A stretch of DNA of 64,000 nucleotides. It comes from Musa acuminata AAA Group. Its lineage: Eukaryota > Streptophyta > Magnoliopsida > Zingiberales > Musaceae. Both the position numbers and the translations under genes were made by a program. The notes beneath the pieces are model-generated. The model had not been told where the DNA came from and made no database searches. It worked only from the letters and a program-made list of their open reading frames with translations. Of the stretch, positions 13,301 to 22,859 are shown piece after piece. The stretch covers positions 11,278,001-11,342,000 of the forward strand of contig NC_088342.1 of assembly GCF_036884655.1 (NCBI RefSeq), given 5' to 3'. The first letter of the stretch is position 1. Each line of letters opens with the position of its first letter.

Positions 13301-16300
13301 CAGCATGTTGTCTTCTTGTAACATCTGATCACCTTTACGTAATGTCTGATCTTCTTGGCCCAATGCTCGAACTCATGGCACGAAACCTTATGCCAACACA
13401 TCAACCGATCCTTCATCTCGACATCTAATCTTTTGACATGTTCCACTACGGCCCAACATTGATTTTTTCTGCTTTAATTAAATTGTCTCTCCGTGATCGA
13501 AATTAATCTTGCGTCACTCAAAATGCTTATTAGATCACAAAATACTTTTCATCATCAAAATTCGATATTCAACATTCATAGCCTAGAATTAGTATAAATA
13601 AAGGTCTCCTCAAAACCTATAAAATTATTAAAAAATATTATCTTCAAGTATCGTAAAGATTTTCTTTGTATAAGAAGTTGATTTTCATCGTCCGCTCGTT
13701 TGTTTACTATAATCATTTATAGTAGTAAATTTTTATTTTATTTCTGCATCAAATCTTTATTTCTCCAGAGTTCGAACTTTATCTATTGCTAAATGCCTCT
13801 TTCTCTCACATCACAATTATATTCAAGATTTAAGTTCAAAATAGAAGATATCAATGAGACAATCATGCCTCTCGGCACCATAACACAATTCTTCCTTAAT
13901 GACAATTGTGCTCCTACAATGCTACCAAATATCAGTCTCATTGGTGCTATGCAATACTTATCACTTAGGCAGTCAGATATTTTTTATGTTGTCAACAAAT
14001 TTGCTCAATACATAAACCTAGCCATTTAAATCAATGGATGGCTGCCAAGCATCCTCTCTGATATCTCAAACATACCATCTCTCATTGTCTTTATTCTATG
14101 ATGCTCCTAACTACTCATTCTTATTGCCTATTTAGATGCTGATTGGGTTAATAATCGTGATGATTTCATATCCATATCTGCTTATGCCATTTTAATTGGA
14201 GCTAACTCGATAGCATGGTGCTCTAAAAAGTAACAAACAGTTGCTCAAACATCCATGGGAGCTAAATATCGCTCTGACGCTTTTACTTCAACTGAGATAT
14301 CTTAGCTCACTAATCTTCTATCCGAGTTGGGTATCTCACTCGATCAAACTCCTCTTTTTTTTTTGTGATAATATTGGTGCGACATACTAAGGTGCGACAT
14401 ACTCTCGCATATCATCTTTGATTATCATTTTATTTGAGATAAAATTGTCAATAGTTCTTTTCAAATTACTCATGTCTCCATACATGATCAAGTTGCTGAC
14501 ATCCTTACAAAACCTCGGGCCAAACCTCGCTTCATGCGATAAGGATCTAAGATTGATGTTTCTAATATAAGCACAATCTTGCGAGGCCATATTAAAAAAA
14601 AAAATCTTTTCCAATAAATCACTCCATTGAGGAAGAATCTTCTCAAACAAATCACTCAATAAATTCAAGATAATCAATTGACATTAGGAAAGGTTCGCAA
14701 TCAAAGTAATTTCACAAATTTAAATATTTCATTAATATAATTATATAATTCTAAATATTTGATTATTCTTTTTCTTGTCATTTTTTCTCTTATCGTTACA
14801 TTCAGTAGGTGTATATAAGAACGTATAATCTGCGCATTGTCATACAAGTTTTTCCTTTTTATGACTTTGTCTTTTCCCATTATCCCTGTTGCTCGAAGAC
14901 ACCGACTGCAAGAGTTTGACATGTAATCAGCATGACAAAAAATATGTATTTTGTGCATGTTTTCGCAGCTGGGAATGAGAGGTTCAGGACATTAAGTACG
15001 TCTTTCTATCGAGGTGCTCATGGAATAATTATGGGTGAGCAATTCCTCAGCAAAACTTTAATGTCATTCGTACATCTCTTTGTTAAATTTATGGCTGCTA
15101 CAACCAGATTGCTTCCTCGGAAACAGTGAACCCAAAGATGTTGCATAGTCTCCTTTACTTGTTGTAAGTAGAATAGAGTTGAAGAAATGGTCAACAGTGA
15201 TTAATCCTTTGCTTGTTAGTTTATGATATGACGAGGCCAGAAACCTTCACCCATTTGACTGACACGTGGACCAAGGAAGTGGAGCAATACTCTACAAATC
15301 AAGACTGTATTAAGATTCTTGCCGGAAACAAATTGGATAAGGTAAACTCTTCACACCTTGTCTCATCCTTGTGTCATCAGAACTGTAAGATCCAATTGCT
15401 AGTATCGTGAACATTAGGGAAGCATATCGTAGCTTCAGCAGTACAAATGGTATGCATGTACGCATAGATCTTTTCTCGATGTTTAAGCTTCCTTTGAAGA
15501 ATCATTTGGCAAATAAGGGAATGCATGCTCATAACGTTAGTCTTCCTTTATCAGAACCTGAGACGCTATATAATCTATTCCGTCGAGGGCATCTGTGCCT
15601 TTTGAGTTCCCAAAGAAAGATCTTATGAAAAAATATATACCATATGAAAGATCTTATAGATGTCATGCAGTTATATTTATTCATCTACTTTTCTTAATGC
15701 ATTTTCTTTGATGTAAAAAGGTCGGTAGGACTTCTATAGAAGGTTTCTTGTATCAATTATCGATATATTTCGGTCTGTATGTGCAGCTGAGATGCACAGT
15801 TCTGTGAAATTAACCACATCGTTTTGCATACATCAGGAGAGCGAGAGGAAGGTGACAAAGGAAGAAGCAAGTGCCCTTGCGAACGCCAAAGGGTATTTGT
15901 TTGTGGAATGCAGTGCAAAAACACGACAAAATGTGGCGAAATGCTTTCAGGATCTCGCAGAAAAGGTGAGCATATGAGACGTAATGTTAATATACACATA
16001 TAGAGAACCCTAAACCAAATTGCCAGAACTAGTTTGATAAACAACTCTACAATATTCACATGGATGCTTTAATGGATCATAGGATGATGTACTTGGATTA
16101 TCCAAAGACACTGACATTAGCAGAACTAAATACATGGTTGAGTTTAAGATTATTTATGACTGATGTTTTGAAGAAAAAAGAAAAGAAGAGATTGAGATTG
16201 TTTTATTTACTTGTATTCCAACTGTGTTTATTGTCTTTAGATACTGCAAGTTCCTAACCTGGCGGAGAATGCTAAGAATACATCGAAACCAAAACCGAAA

Positions 16301-16351
16301 CCGACGCAAACTGCAACACCAAAACCCGATGGGTGTTGTACGATTCAGTGA
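2283..16351 (+). CDS. RABC: Rab18/RABC-type small GTPase (6 exons)
   Basis: A Rab GTPase acts as a GTP-switched, lipid-anchored regulator of membrane traffic; plant RABC proteins are the Rab18 relatives. Exons by GT-AG junctions and unbroken frame: 2283-2415, 2528-2596, 14969-15034, 15220-15341, 15837-15965, 16241-16351, giving 209 aa, the usual family length. Motifs: P-loop GDAGVGKS (residues 19-26), switch I Thr43 in PPTLG, DTAGNE (66-71), NKLD (126-129), ECSAK (154-158), and a Pro/Lys-rich tail ending CCTIQ, a prenylation CaaX-type end. The start was chosen because MGSS plus the following acidic/aromatic residues matches RABC N-termini. Odd points: the catalytic Gln of DTAGQE is Asn70, and intron 2 is 12.4 kb of retrotransposon. 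No disabling mutation was seen, so the gene may be functional. Confidence 0.88.
3175..3438 (+). repeat. 5' LTR of the intronic copia element
   Basis: It shares with the right copy the AATCACTCCAT and GAATCTTCTC blocks, the GATTATTCTTT block and the TTTTGTCTTTTC block near the end. The boundary at the 3' end is uncertain by about 5-8 bp. Confidence 0.7.
3700..5162 (+). pseudogene. Copia pol, left half (integrase end to RT core)
   Basis: Around 3735-3830 the frame reads GLTLFHRASLPLYFWTY, the integrase region that in copia precedes the NRLPTP motif. Around 3990-4090 it reads FLGYSDIHN, the copia FLGY block. A Ser/Pro-rich linker follows (4272-4541). From 4575 comes the RT entry block with KEAMCEELNTL and NETWELAPF. 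From 4890 comes YRLHKSLYVLKQAPR, the copia RLxKSLYGLKQAPRxW block with a stop replacing Trp, and then YVDNLLIM, the decayed YVDD box. It ends in SIKDLGNL exactly at the gypsy insertion. Several stops; not functional. Confidence 0.8.
5168..5484 (+). repeat. 5' LTR of the intronic gypsy element
   Basis: 317 bp. Aligns with the LTR at 33919-34213 (reverse strand): shared blocks GCCTAAAGTT, ATAAATAAAGGCC-like, and CTAGTAGTAATTT. Confidence 0.75.
6060..7500. repeat. Unclassified dispersed repeat inside gypsy gag
   Basis: This block interrupts the gypsy gag region and differs from it in base composition, with many short CT-rich stretches such as CCCTCTAGGCCCAATTTCG and GGATTCTCTCGGAGAACTCC. It has no open frame and no recognised domain. 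It has the look of a solo LTR or LTR fragment of another family, but I could not define its ends or a target duplication. Confidence 0.3.
7281..7320. repeat. (TA)n microsatellite
   Basis: Forty bases of pure TA repeat within the unclassified repeat block. Confidence 0.9.
7790..8813 (+). pseudogene. Gypsy gag with zinc knuckle and start of protease
   Basis: Broken frames read LLDYEQLLFQQYQNC and TIDEAHDMTLKAEI, which resemble the retrotransposon gag core of plant gypsy elements. At about 8500-8560 there is a CCHC knuckle, CFKCEESGHHSNEC. Downstream the frame enters a protease-like stretch around 8740-8813 (NNKVYVLI then NRSCDNIVS, where DSGSxENIVS is usual), and it is cut there by Sirevirus LTR sequence. 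Many stops; inactive. Confidence 0.75.
8814..9060 (+). repeat. Sirevirus LTR fragment (5' end only)
   Basis: Begins TGTTGAATTTTA and contains the GTGATCTAATATG, GACGCGGGACTAG, and CATCGGGCCAAGATGATC blocks. These occur in the same order in the reverse-strand LTR at 12918-13574 and in the solo LTR at 47521. It stops after about 245 bp where another LTR start begins. Confidence 0.7.
9061..10369 (+). repeat. Sirevirus LTR, forward copy
   Basis: 1,309 bp from TGTTGAATCTCAG to ATCCTAACA. It holds an array of GGTGGTACCGCC-type repeats (9630-9765), and a C-tract (10322-10347) shortly before its end. It lacks the roughly 300-bp segment present in the fragment just upstream. A perfect primer site follows directly. 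Confidence 0.85.
10371..10383 (+). other. Primer-binding site, initiator Met-tRNA type
   Basis: TTGGTATCAGAG begins one base after the LTR end, the standard minus-strand primer site of copia elements. Confidence 0.8.
10420..11890 (+). pseudogene. Sirevirus/copia gag, forward copy
   Basis: From ATG 10420 the frame runs 170 codons to a stop at 10930, starting MAYAGNQEGHSI and passing the FNGTDYTYWKTRM block typical of plant copia gag. It also carries KPSETIGDMYTRF, the UBN2-type gag core. The family frame continues past the stop (SWDPKVTAIQE, LIGSLMTYE). It reaches a CCHC knuckle at about 11245-11290 (CYECKKPRHYKSDC) after frameshifts, then an open stretch at 11340-11693. A second knuckle-like block, CNFCCKHGHRTYHC, lies at about 11823-11865. 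The pol region never follows: sequence switches to an inverted copy near 11890-11915. Confidence 0.85.
11915..12910 (-). pseudogene. Sirevirus/copia gag, inverted copy
   Basis: On the minus strand, 12524-11991 is open for 177 codons. It contains KPSETIGDTHTRF, FPKSWNPKATVIQEA, and LEELIGSLITYEMSC, then an acidic stretch and a knuckle remnant (CYECINQLEHLKSKYP, missing its His and last Cys). The N-terminal part (12900-12525) is broken by stops. It is homologous to the forward gag at 10420-11400 and faces it tail to tail. Confidence 0.85.
12918..13574 (-). repeat. Sirevirus LTR, inverted and internally deleted
   Basis: On the minus strand it runs from TGTTGAATATCG (13574) to GGTCCTAATA (12918). 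A primer-site remnant lies just outside (GTTGATACTAAAGCC on the minus strand). It is only 657 bp because the stretch between the GGTACC repeats and the terminal 20-30 bp, including the C-tract, is missing. Confidence 0.75.
13583..13751 (+). repeat. 3' LTR of the intronic gypsy element (truncated)
   Basis: Matches the second half of the LTR at 5168-5484 (ATATAAATAAAGG-like start, AAGATTTTCTTTG, TAGTAGTAAATTT). The first 140 bp or so is missing next to the inverted Sirevirus LTR. Confidence 0.75.
13757..14540 (+). pseudogene. Copia pol, right half (RT end and RNase H)
   Basis: The frame picks up where the left half stops, with CLFLSHHNYIQDL. It continues through LIGAMQYLSLRQSDIFYVVN (RT end), then RNase H blocks LDADWVNNRDD, SAYAILIGANSIAWCSKK, and SMGAKYRSDA, where copia normally has a Glu in the AEYRA motif. 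The product ends near STILRGHI, just before the 3' LTR. Stops are present. Confidence 0.82.
14592..14890 (+). repeat. 3' LTR of the intronic copia element
   Basis: Homologous to 3175-3438. It begins after an A-rich tract and ends near TATCCCTGTT. Exon 3 of the RABC gene starts only 78 bp further on. Confidence 0.65.
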
Positions 16352-16553
16352 CAGATCTTAAATAAGTGATGCTGTTGGATTGGATGCTCTGAAATGAGGT
16401 AAATGCATGTGTACCAACTTCTGAAAACTGCAGTACTCTATCTAAAATCCTATGTTATCTTTCCGAAGCTTAACTCACATCTCCCTTTTGGAGAATTGTA
16501 TTCTGCATCGCGTAGCTACGCGAGATTACTCTTAGTCCTCTTTTCTGTTTTTC

Positions 16554-16591
<38 letters not shown>

Positions 16592-17900
16592 TGTGTCTGT
16601 GTGATTTAATGGTCTTCCTTTTATTTAGAAGGATAGTTTGAACTGTCATCCAATATATTTTCTATTTATTTTTGCTGTCTAATTCATCATTGTTTAAAAT
16701 TCTTTTAATCAGGACTGACACACATGAAATTGATAAAATGCAATCGAGAAGCTGAACCTTAGGTGTTTTTTAAGTTGCATTGGTGCCCAATCTTAATGAG
16801 TTTGATTTAAGCTTCTCGATCAAGTTTGCTCTAATTTCATGTATGTTGATCTACAAGTAGGAAACAAGTTAAGCTTTATTTTTCCAAAACTCTTCATATA
16901 TAAATAAATTCTTCGTGTGGAGTTTCATATATCAAATGTTGCATGTGGTATCGTAAGACTGAAGGATGTAGTTTTGATTTTGCTAATGTTACTTTGTACA
17001 ATAATAAAACCCTTCTTTTCTTGATTATCGTAAGATTGAATGTGTTGACTTGGTAAGGATCTTGACAGATCATCGTAATGTCTTGGGCTTAAATCTCATC
17101 TTCGTCACTTAATTTTTTTTTTGTACAAAATAAAATGAAATAAAACCCTCAAATATAATCAATAATAACAAGCCAAATCTTTTAGTCTCTTTTGCTCCAC
17201 TTCATCTATCCTCTCTCTCTTCTTTTGAATCTAAAGTTCTTTTGCTTTTCTACTATCTAAGCAAGACAATTCCTTCCATCTAAAGCATTAAATTATATAG
17301 GGGTTAACCCAGGATTTTAACTTCGATTATGACAAGAACTCCCATCTTAACTAAAACTCTTAAATTAAAAATTTATCTAACCATAAATATTAAATGAGTA
17401 TTCCAACAGTATATTCTCAAATCAACGGAAAGATAGAACAATATTTTGAATATTGTTTGTAGCGTTTTTCATCTGTTGTCTTATTTTTTGGATTCCAGTA
17501 TTGCTAATGTGTTTGGAGGATGAATGAAAGAACTAATTGGCTGGCTGATGCTATAAGCAACAAAATTAATACATGAAAGGAAAACTAACCCATCGAGTTG
17601 AATGTTTTTGTTCAGAACGGGTTGTATTTTGCCGATATCATTCGTATGTTTTGCTTTTTCTCAGGGAAAAAATAAATATTGGAATAGAAACAAAAGTACA
17701 CTTTTCACGTCAAATGTATTGAAGCAAAAATTCTATATTAATAATCCTAAATGTGATGCCTAACTTTCAAACCGGGATCAGATGTATATTCGTCATTATG
17801 AGGTATCCAAAATTGAGTTTCCACATATCGTTCCTTTTCTCCAAGATGTATGATCTTTTCTCAAGAATCATCTCACTACAATCACGATCGTCTCATCTTT
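16352..17900. other. RABC 3' flank, no further gene
   Basis: AT-rich sequence with possible polyadenylation signals (for example AATAAAA near 17000). No coding region or repeat family was recognised apart from the microsatellite at 16555. Confidence 0.5.
16555..16588. repeat. (TA)n microsatellite followed by (GT)n
   Basis: TA run of 17 units passing into a short GTGTGT stretch, about 200 bp after the RABC stop codon, probably in the 3' UTR. Confidence 0.9.
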
Positions 17901-18639
17901 GCAATGGCACCACTTTTCAGTAAACCTGATCCCCATTTCAATATCAACAGTTCTGAATTTAGAACTAACAGTTCTAACTCCGATTTGAACCATTGTTTTT
18001 TTTTTTAATTAAAAATAATTTAAAATATGAAAAAAAAAATCATACTATTATTTTAAAGATTTAGAAAATTAGATGTATAATGAGTGCAATGACATAAAAA
18101 ATTAATATAAAAAGTAAAAACTATAAATTTTTTAATCATTTTCGATATCGAATGTTTCGATCGTCTCTTTCGTTGATACATCAAATAATCAAGCAATCGT
18201 TGTCTTTGCTTATGATCTCTTTAGTTTATTTCTCTGTTCTAGTTCAATTGTAATATTTTTGTAATCATTGTCGATATCGAAAACATTATTATATATAACA
18301 TCCACCATTTAAGAATTGATAACTGTATATTTATAGTGATATCACCAAATTCAAAAGAAGTCTGATACATTTCAAGCTTGGAATTTGAGTCTGATAATTC
18401 TTTTATTTTTTTTATCTTTGTAATGATAATTTCTCTCTCTTATATATTCTACTACTCCCGCTAACTTGATGTGTAGATGAAAAATTTTCAAAGGTAGTTT
18501 GTTGTCTACTATAATTTGCACTATTATGGTCATATAAATTAATAATTAGATTTTTATTTCTCTAATTCTACCACTGATATCAATTTATATTCCTTTATTT
18601 TTATAATAAATACTTAAATAATCACTTAAACTATCTATT

Positions 18640-19500
18640 ATAGTATGAGCATAAAAAACACAAGCAACAAGATAAATCGGTGAAATATCAAGAAAATAAT
18701 TTATCTATTTTAATTTCATTGCCATGATATTCATATTAAAATCATGATCATGTTGATATTCTTCTAAAGTACCAATAATATTAATGTGAATAATTAAAAA
18801 TATATGAGTAGTAAGATGATTAATATCAGATAAAGTATAAGTAGCACCATTAAAAATGTTTAAAATTTCTAAATTTTTTTCATAAACATTTCAATAGATA
18901 TAAACAAACTTGTCTAATATTATTTATAATAAAAGTGCAAATAATTCTTTCTACTCAAAAGATCTATTAAGGAATTCATAAATATAATTCCATTAGATAG
19001 AACCATTTTTTTTTATTCCGAAAAGCTCGGAAATGGATATGCTGAATAGATAAATTCCATCCCTAAGAAATTTTTTGAGCCTTTTATTATTTAATTTATA
19101 AAATCTAGTCCACTCTTTTATTACTTGTGGATGACCCCACGAGAATGAAATATGAGAATAATACCTAATATGAAAAAATATTACCAAAAGCCGATTGACA
19201 CACTTGTTATAATTCAAGAATAGCAACAGTATTTGTAGATGCAACATTAAACTAATCGAAAAAAATTTAAAAGCAAAATAATAGTCTTTTAAAATAGTTT
19301 TCATCGTTCTATAAATGTTATCAATAATATATCATTTATCAAAAACACTAAAGATAATATATTTTTTCTTTGCATGATCCGATCATGAACAATCTATGAC
19401 AAGTGATACTCATGTAGGAGTTTATTTGTTAGTGATAACTTCAAATATCAATAAAAATAAAAATACAATAATCGAAAGCTTGAAATAACTTCTGTAAATC
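18640..19500 (-). mobile_element. hAT transposase remnant
   Basis: An open stretch on the minus strand (19304-18996) contains SWGHPQVIKEWTRFYKLNN followed by a decayed RWNSTY region. Further along, with frame breaks, come NGATYTLSDINHLTT and then MAMKLK followed by ISPIYLVACVF. These match the order of plant hAT (RICESLEEPER-like) transposases: RWNSTY, a TYTLSG block, then KFDKYW and VLDPRYK. No terminal inverted repeats or 8-bp target duplication was identified. The flanks 17900-18640 and 19500-20290 are AT-rich and could be the non-coding ends. Confidence 0.5.
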
Positions 19501-20299
19501 TCTTTTTTGTTTTTTAATTATGCATAGCACGGGTAAGAACACTTGGAGGAATACGTTGGGCAGTGGGATTCAAAGTATTTTGATAATAATCAATAAAACT
19601 GACTTTTTCATCAAAAATAAAAGATAAAATACTTGAAGGAAACAAATCTAGTTAATTCCTCATGATTTTTTTTCAACTAAAAAATAAAAAAAGTGATGTT
19701 CGTGGAGTACCCAAAAATTTATGTTTTATTTTTTGCGTCATGACTTGTATATTTCTTCTCAATTTCCTTCTATTTTGAATTTGAAAATCTGATCATAATA
19801 GTTGTAGATAATATAGAAGGAGCTATCGGTATTTCAGACTTTCTTGAAGTGCAACTTGAAGATGCCCAATTTTACTTTGGTCATTGTATTCAATTACTTT
19901 CACTCGATGGTGATATGTTGGCTTTCTTCGGTTGTTGAAATTATCTTGGGTGAAATGATAGTTTCCGCTTGCTATCGAAATAAGAGAGAGAGAGAGAGTG
20001 ATTAGAGCGCATATAAGAGCTTAATAGAGTAGTGTATTATGAATCTTTAATCAAATGTACAAAAAAGTATATTTATAGATTTTTTGAATTTTTTTTAAAC
20101 ACTCCCAAAACTAGTTATTATTTATTTAGTTGTTGGAAGTAGCAATTTTATCTTTTTCATATTTTTATAATTTAATTATGAAATTACCAAAACAATTGAC
20201 CTTTTTGATTGTTATGGCTCAAACAGTTTGCCTAAGGATCGATCAATCCTATTTGACCGGCCTTTTTTATTTTTTTAAACCGTAAGTAATGTAATTCCA

Positions 20300-20860
20300 T
20301 AACTCACTTATTATCACCAGAAATAATATCTATTGCTTCCACGTTATCCACAAAGTCCGTTCAAACAAAAAATACCCTCAAAGAATAATTAAGAATATGA
20401 AAATGACAAATCTACTTCCAGTAAATTAATTATAGTATCAGTACATACCATATGTTTCTGTCGATGATCGAAGAAGTCGGTCCTCCAAATAGAAAGAGAT
20501 TTGTAGTAAAAAAAATGAATATCTCCAATTATCGTAATAGATTTGCTATATACTTTTTTTTTTCGCTATGTTATATAAGTCACAAAACCGTTGCCATTAA
20601 CTTTTCATGCTGAAAAGTCTTTAAAATCTGTTATATTTACGTTGAACATTTCCAGAATCATTCAGCCTCACTTGAGGATGATTGAATTCTGTGATCTAAT
20701 CTAATCCAAGCAACATGTCGTTACCATAACGAACGATGATATAGAAGGCTAGCTTTACATATGGATTAATGTATACCGATGACGACAAGAGCATTCATTA
20801 TTATGCATTAGTATGGTAACTTGTTCTTACCCAGACTAATAATTCCAAATCCTCGAGATT
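20300..20860. other. Upstream flank of the thaumatin-like gene
   Basis: Non-coding AT-rich sequence. Nothing beyond ordinary promoter flank was recognised. Confidence 0.4.
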
Positions 20861-20940
20861 GAAGAAGCTGTGATTGAGCTGTGCAGGCAAAGCTCTGCGC
20901 CATTAAAGCCTAATCCTGTTAATCCTGTTCTCTCACATCC

Positions 20941-20947
20941 TATATAT
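20941..20947 (+). promoter_or_regulatory. Candidate TATA box of the thaumatin-like gene
   Basis: TATATAT followed by a C-run, 71 bp before the ATG at 21012. Spacing suits transcription start near 20970-20980. Confidence 0.55.
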
Positions 20948-21011
20948 CCCCCCCCCCACAACCCCGCTGCAGTCTCCCATAACAATCCAGCTATCCTTCT
21001 TCACAACCTCC

Positions 21012-21813
21012 ATGGCCGGGACGTGGATCCTCTCCGCTGCCTTCTTCTCCGCCATCGTTTTTCCAGGTTGGTTTACGTGCTAGCTGTTTCTCTTTGTAGG
21101 TTTGGTTTCACTGGATTCCTTGATACTGTATCTCAGCTGCATCCTCTACTACGTTCACCGTGAAGAATAACTGCCCGTTCACGATCTGGCCCGCGACACT
21201 CACCGGCAGGAGATCGGCGCTGCTCCCTCAGACCGGCTTGGAGCTCGCATACGGTGAGTCGCAGTCTCTGGACGCGCCGGCCGGTTGGTCGGGCCGGTTC
21301 TGGGCGAGAACGCGGTGCACCACCGACTCGACCTCGGGCAGGTTCTCGTGCGCCTCCGGCGACTGCGGCAGCGGGTCCATCGAGTGCAACGGCGCGGGAG
21401 GGGCGCCGCCCACCACGCTGGTGGAGTTCACGCTGCAGGGTGACGGGGGGAAGGACTTCTACGACGTGAGCTGCGTCGACGGCTTCAACCTACCGGTGTC
21501 GGTGACGCCGCGGAGCGGGCAGGGCTGCAGCTCGATCTCCTGTCCGGCGGACACCAACGCAGGCTGCCCGCCGGAGCTGCAGGAGAGAGCGAGGGACGGG
21601 GCGGTGGTGGGCTGCAAGAGCGCATGCCTGGCGTTCGACACGGACTGGTACTGTTGCAGAGGAGCGTACGGGACGCCGAGCGCATGCAAGCCGACGAATT
21701 ACTCCATGTTGTTCAAGAATGCATGCCCTCAAGCTTATAGCTACGCTTATGACGACGCCACCAGCACGTTCACCTGTGTTGGTGCTAATTACCTCATCAC
21801 TTTCTGCCCTTAA
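21012..21813 (+). CDS. Thaumatin-like protein (PR-5 family), secreted
   Basis: Two exons, 21012-21066 and 21137-21813, joined in Ala19 by a 70-bp GT-AG intron; 243 aa. Residues 1-22 form a hydrophobic signal peptide (MAGTWILSAAFFSAIVFP...), and the intron just after it is common in this family. The mature part starts near TTFTVKNNCPFTIWPA and ends YLITFCP, as in full-size thaumatin-like proteins (about 221 aa). Acidic-cleft residues of the REDDD pattern are present: Arg in FWARTRC, Glu115 in VEFTL, Asp in KDFYD, Asp133 in VDGFN, and Asp157 in CPADTN. I count 17 cysteines after the signal peptide against the usual 16; the extra one is Cys131 in DVSCVDGFN, where Leu is usual. Members are apoplastic or vacuolar, often stress- or pathogen-induced, some with glucan binding; which role applies here is unknown. 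Confidence 0.93.
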
Positions 21814-22370
21814 CTGATACGGTATCGTATGTTAGTGCGGTTTAGCATGGGATAAGAATTTACTTAGTTTCTATACGGTAATTATGTGCTGTCAATTGAT
21901 ATCTTATGGATAATGATGATTTGTCGCAAACAATAGCAAATATTTCGAGGATTATGCTGATGTGCAAGTATCGAGGACTGACTTATCGGTCTTTGAGTGA
22001 TCGAAATTTCGTTCCAATACAAATATTTAGTTTTATAGGATATTTGTCCTCCCTCATTTAGTTTTAAAGTATTTTATATGATTTAATTAAAAAAATATAT
22101 TTGATAATTTCAGGGAACAATATTACAATCTTTTTTTGGATTAACAGAAATGATGGGAGAAAAAAAGAAAATTCTCTGCGTGAGTAGTCTACAAACAATG
22201 CTTCAATCAGTTGAAGATGAAATCGACTTGTATAGTTTAATAAGATGCCATGATCAAACAGCTGTGGGAAGACTAATCGATTTATTATTAGGTACCAAAA
22301 TTTTACAATATCTAAATGAACAAAAAATAATAAAGAGGTAAACTTTTTATTTTTATTTTTTCTGAAAATA
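21814..22370. other. Thaumatin-like gene 3' flank, no gene
   Basis: AT-rich, no coding signal recognised. Confidence 0.5.
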
Positions 22371-22845
22371 GCAGTGTTAAAATCGGTTCGAACCAAACCA
22401 AATTATTGAGGATGGATCCTAACCGAATCGATTTTTTATTTCGTTTAGTTAAAATAAGATAGATAGGTTCGAATCGGTTCAAAATCGATTAATCGATTTA
22501 ATTAATTGACTAATCGATTTATTATTTTTAAATAATTTAATATTATATATATTTATATATTTATTTATTTTAAATGAATTGATTCGATCATGTGAACCAG
22601 TTTAGTTAAATTGAACCAAATAGAAATCCTAGTTTAATTAGATCCACACTATAAGATGAAGTCTTAGCCTCTGTCTTCATATTGCTTGTATGACTTCAAA
22701 CAAGTCATCAACTTCACTCAGAACTCGGTTGTCTTATCATCATCATTGAAAACACCAATAAAATAATTAACATAATCTTAACTTATGCCTGAGATCAAGC
22801 ACCACAGCAATCAACAATAATATGTTAATAGTATTGGGGTTTTTC
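22371..22845 (-). mobile_element. hAT transposase fragment and possible terminal region
   Basis: On the minus strand around 22830-22760 the frame reads NILLLIAVVLDLRHKLRLC, the VLDPRYKL block of plant hAT transposases, soon broken by stops. To the left lies a non-coding stretch rich in CGGTTCGAACC-like motifs, ending at CAGTGTTAAAATCGG (22371). That looks like a hAT-type end (CAGTG start), but the matching inverted end was not found. Confidence 0.45.
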
Positions 22846-22859
22846 AATATTTGTCAAAC

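Larger units (their letters stand above)
5168..13751 (+). mobile_element. Ty3/gypsy element inserted into the copia RT gene
   Basis: The left LTR is 5168-5484 and the remnant of the right LTR is 13583-13751, both ending near CTGCRTCA. A Met-tRNA-type primer site (TTTGATATTAGAGCC) follows the left LTR. The 5-bp sequence AATCT stands immediately before (5163-5167) and after (13752-13756) the element. Removing one copy plus the element restores the copia frame across the DLGNL block, so the insertion point is exact. The gag and start of protease are readable, but RT, RNase H and integrase are absent, lost where Sirevirus fragments now lie. It is the same family as the minus-strand element at 33919-37864. 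Confidence 0.82.
3175..14890 (+). mobile_element. Ty1/copia retrotransposon, split by a gypsy insertion
   Basis: Short LTRs of about 260-300 bp lie at 3175-3438 and 14592-14890. A primer-binding site close to TGGTATCAGAAC follows the left LTR at 3445. Coding remnants run integrase C-terminus, RT start, RT core (left half), then RT end and RNase H (right half), all on the + strand. Gag, protease and the integrase N-terminus are missing: integrase-like sequence starts within 300 bp of the primer site. The outer target duplication is not clear (CACTC on the left, possibly TGCTC on the right). It is sense-oriented within RABC intron 2. Confidence 0.8.
2597..14968 (+). other. Giant intron 2 of the RABC gene
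   Basis: The donor GT follows codon Thr67 (phase 1) and the acceptor CAG precedes the rest of the Ala68 codon. About 11.7 kb of the 12,372 bp is one copia element (3175-14890) carrying two further layers of insertion. Without it the intron would be roughly 650 bp, similar in scale to the other introns of this gene. The stretch 2597-3174 is ordinary intron sequence with no feature recognised. Confidence 0.8.

Noticed and set aside
21228..21732. Antisense frames in the thaumatin-like gene
   Set aside because: Shadows of a GC-rich coding exon.
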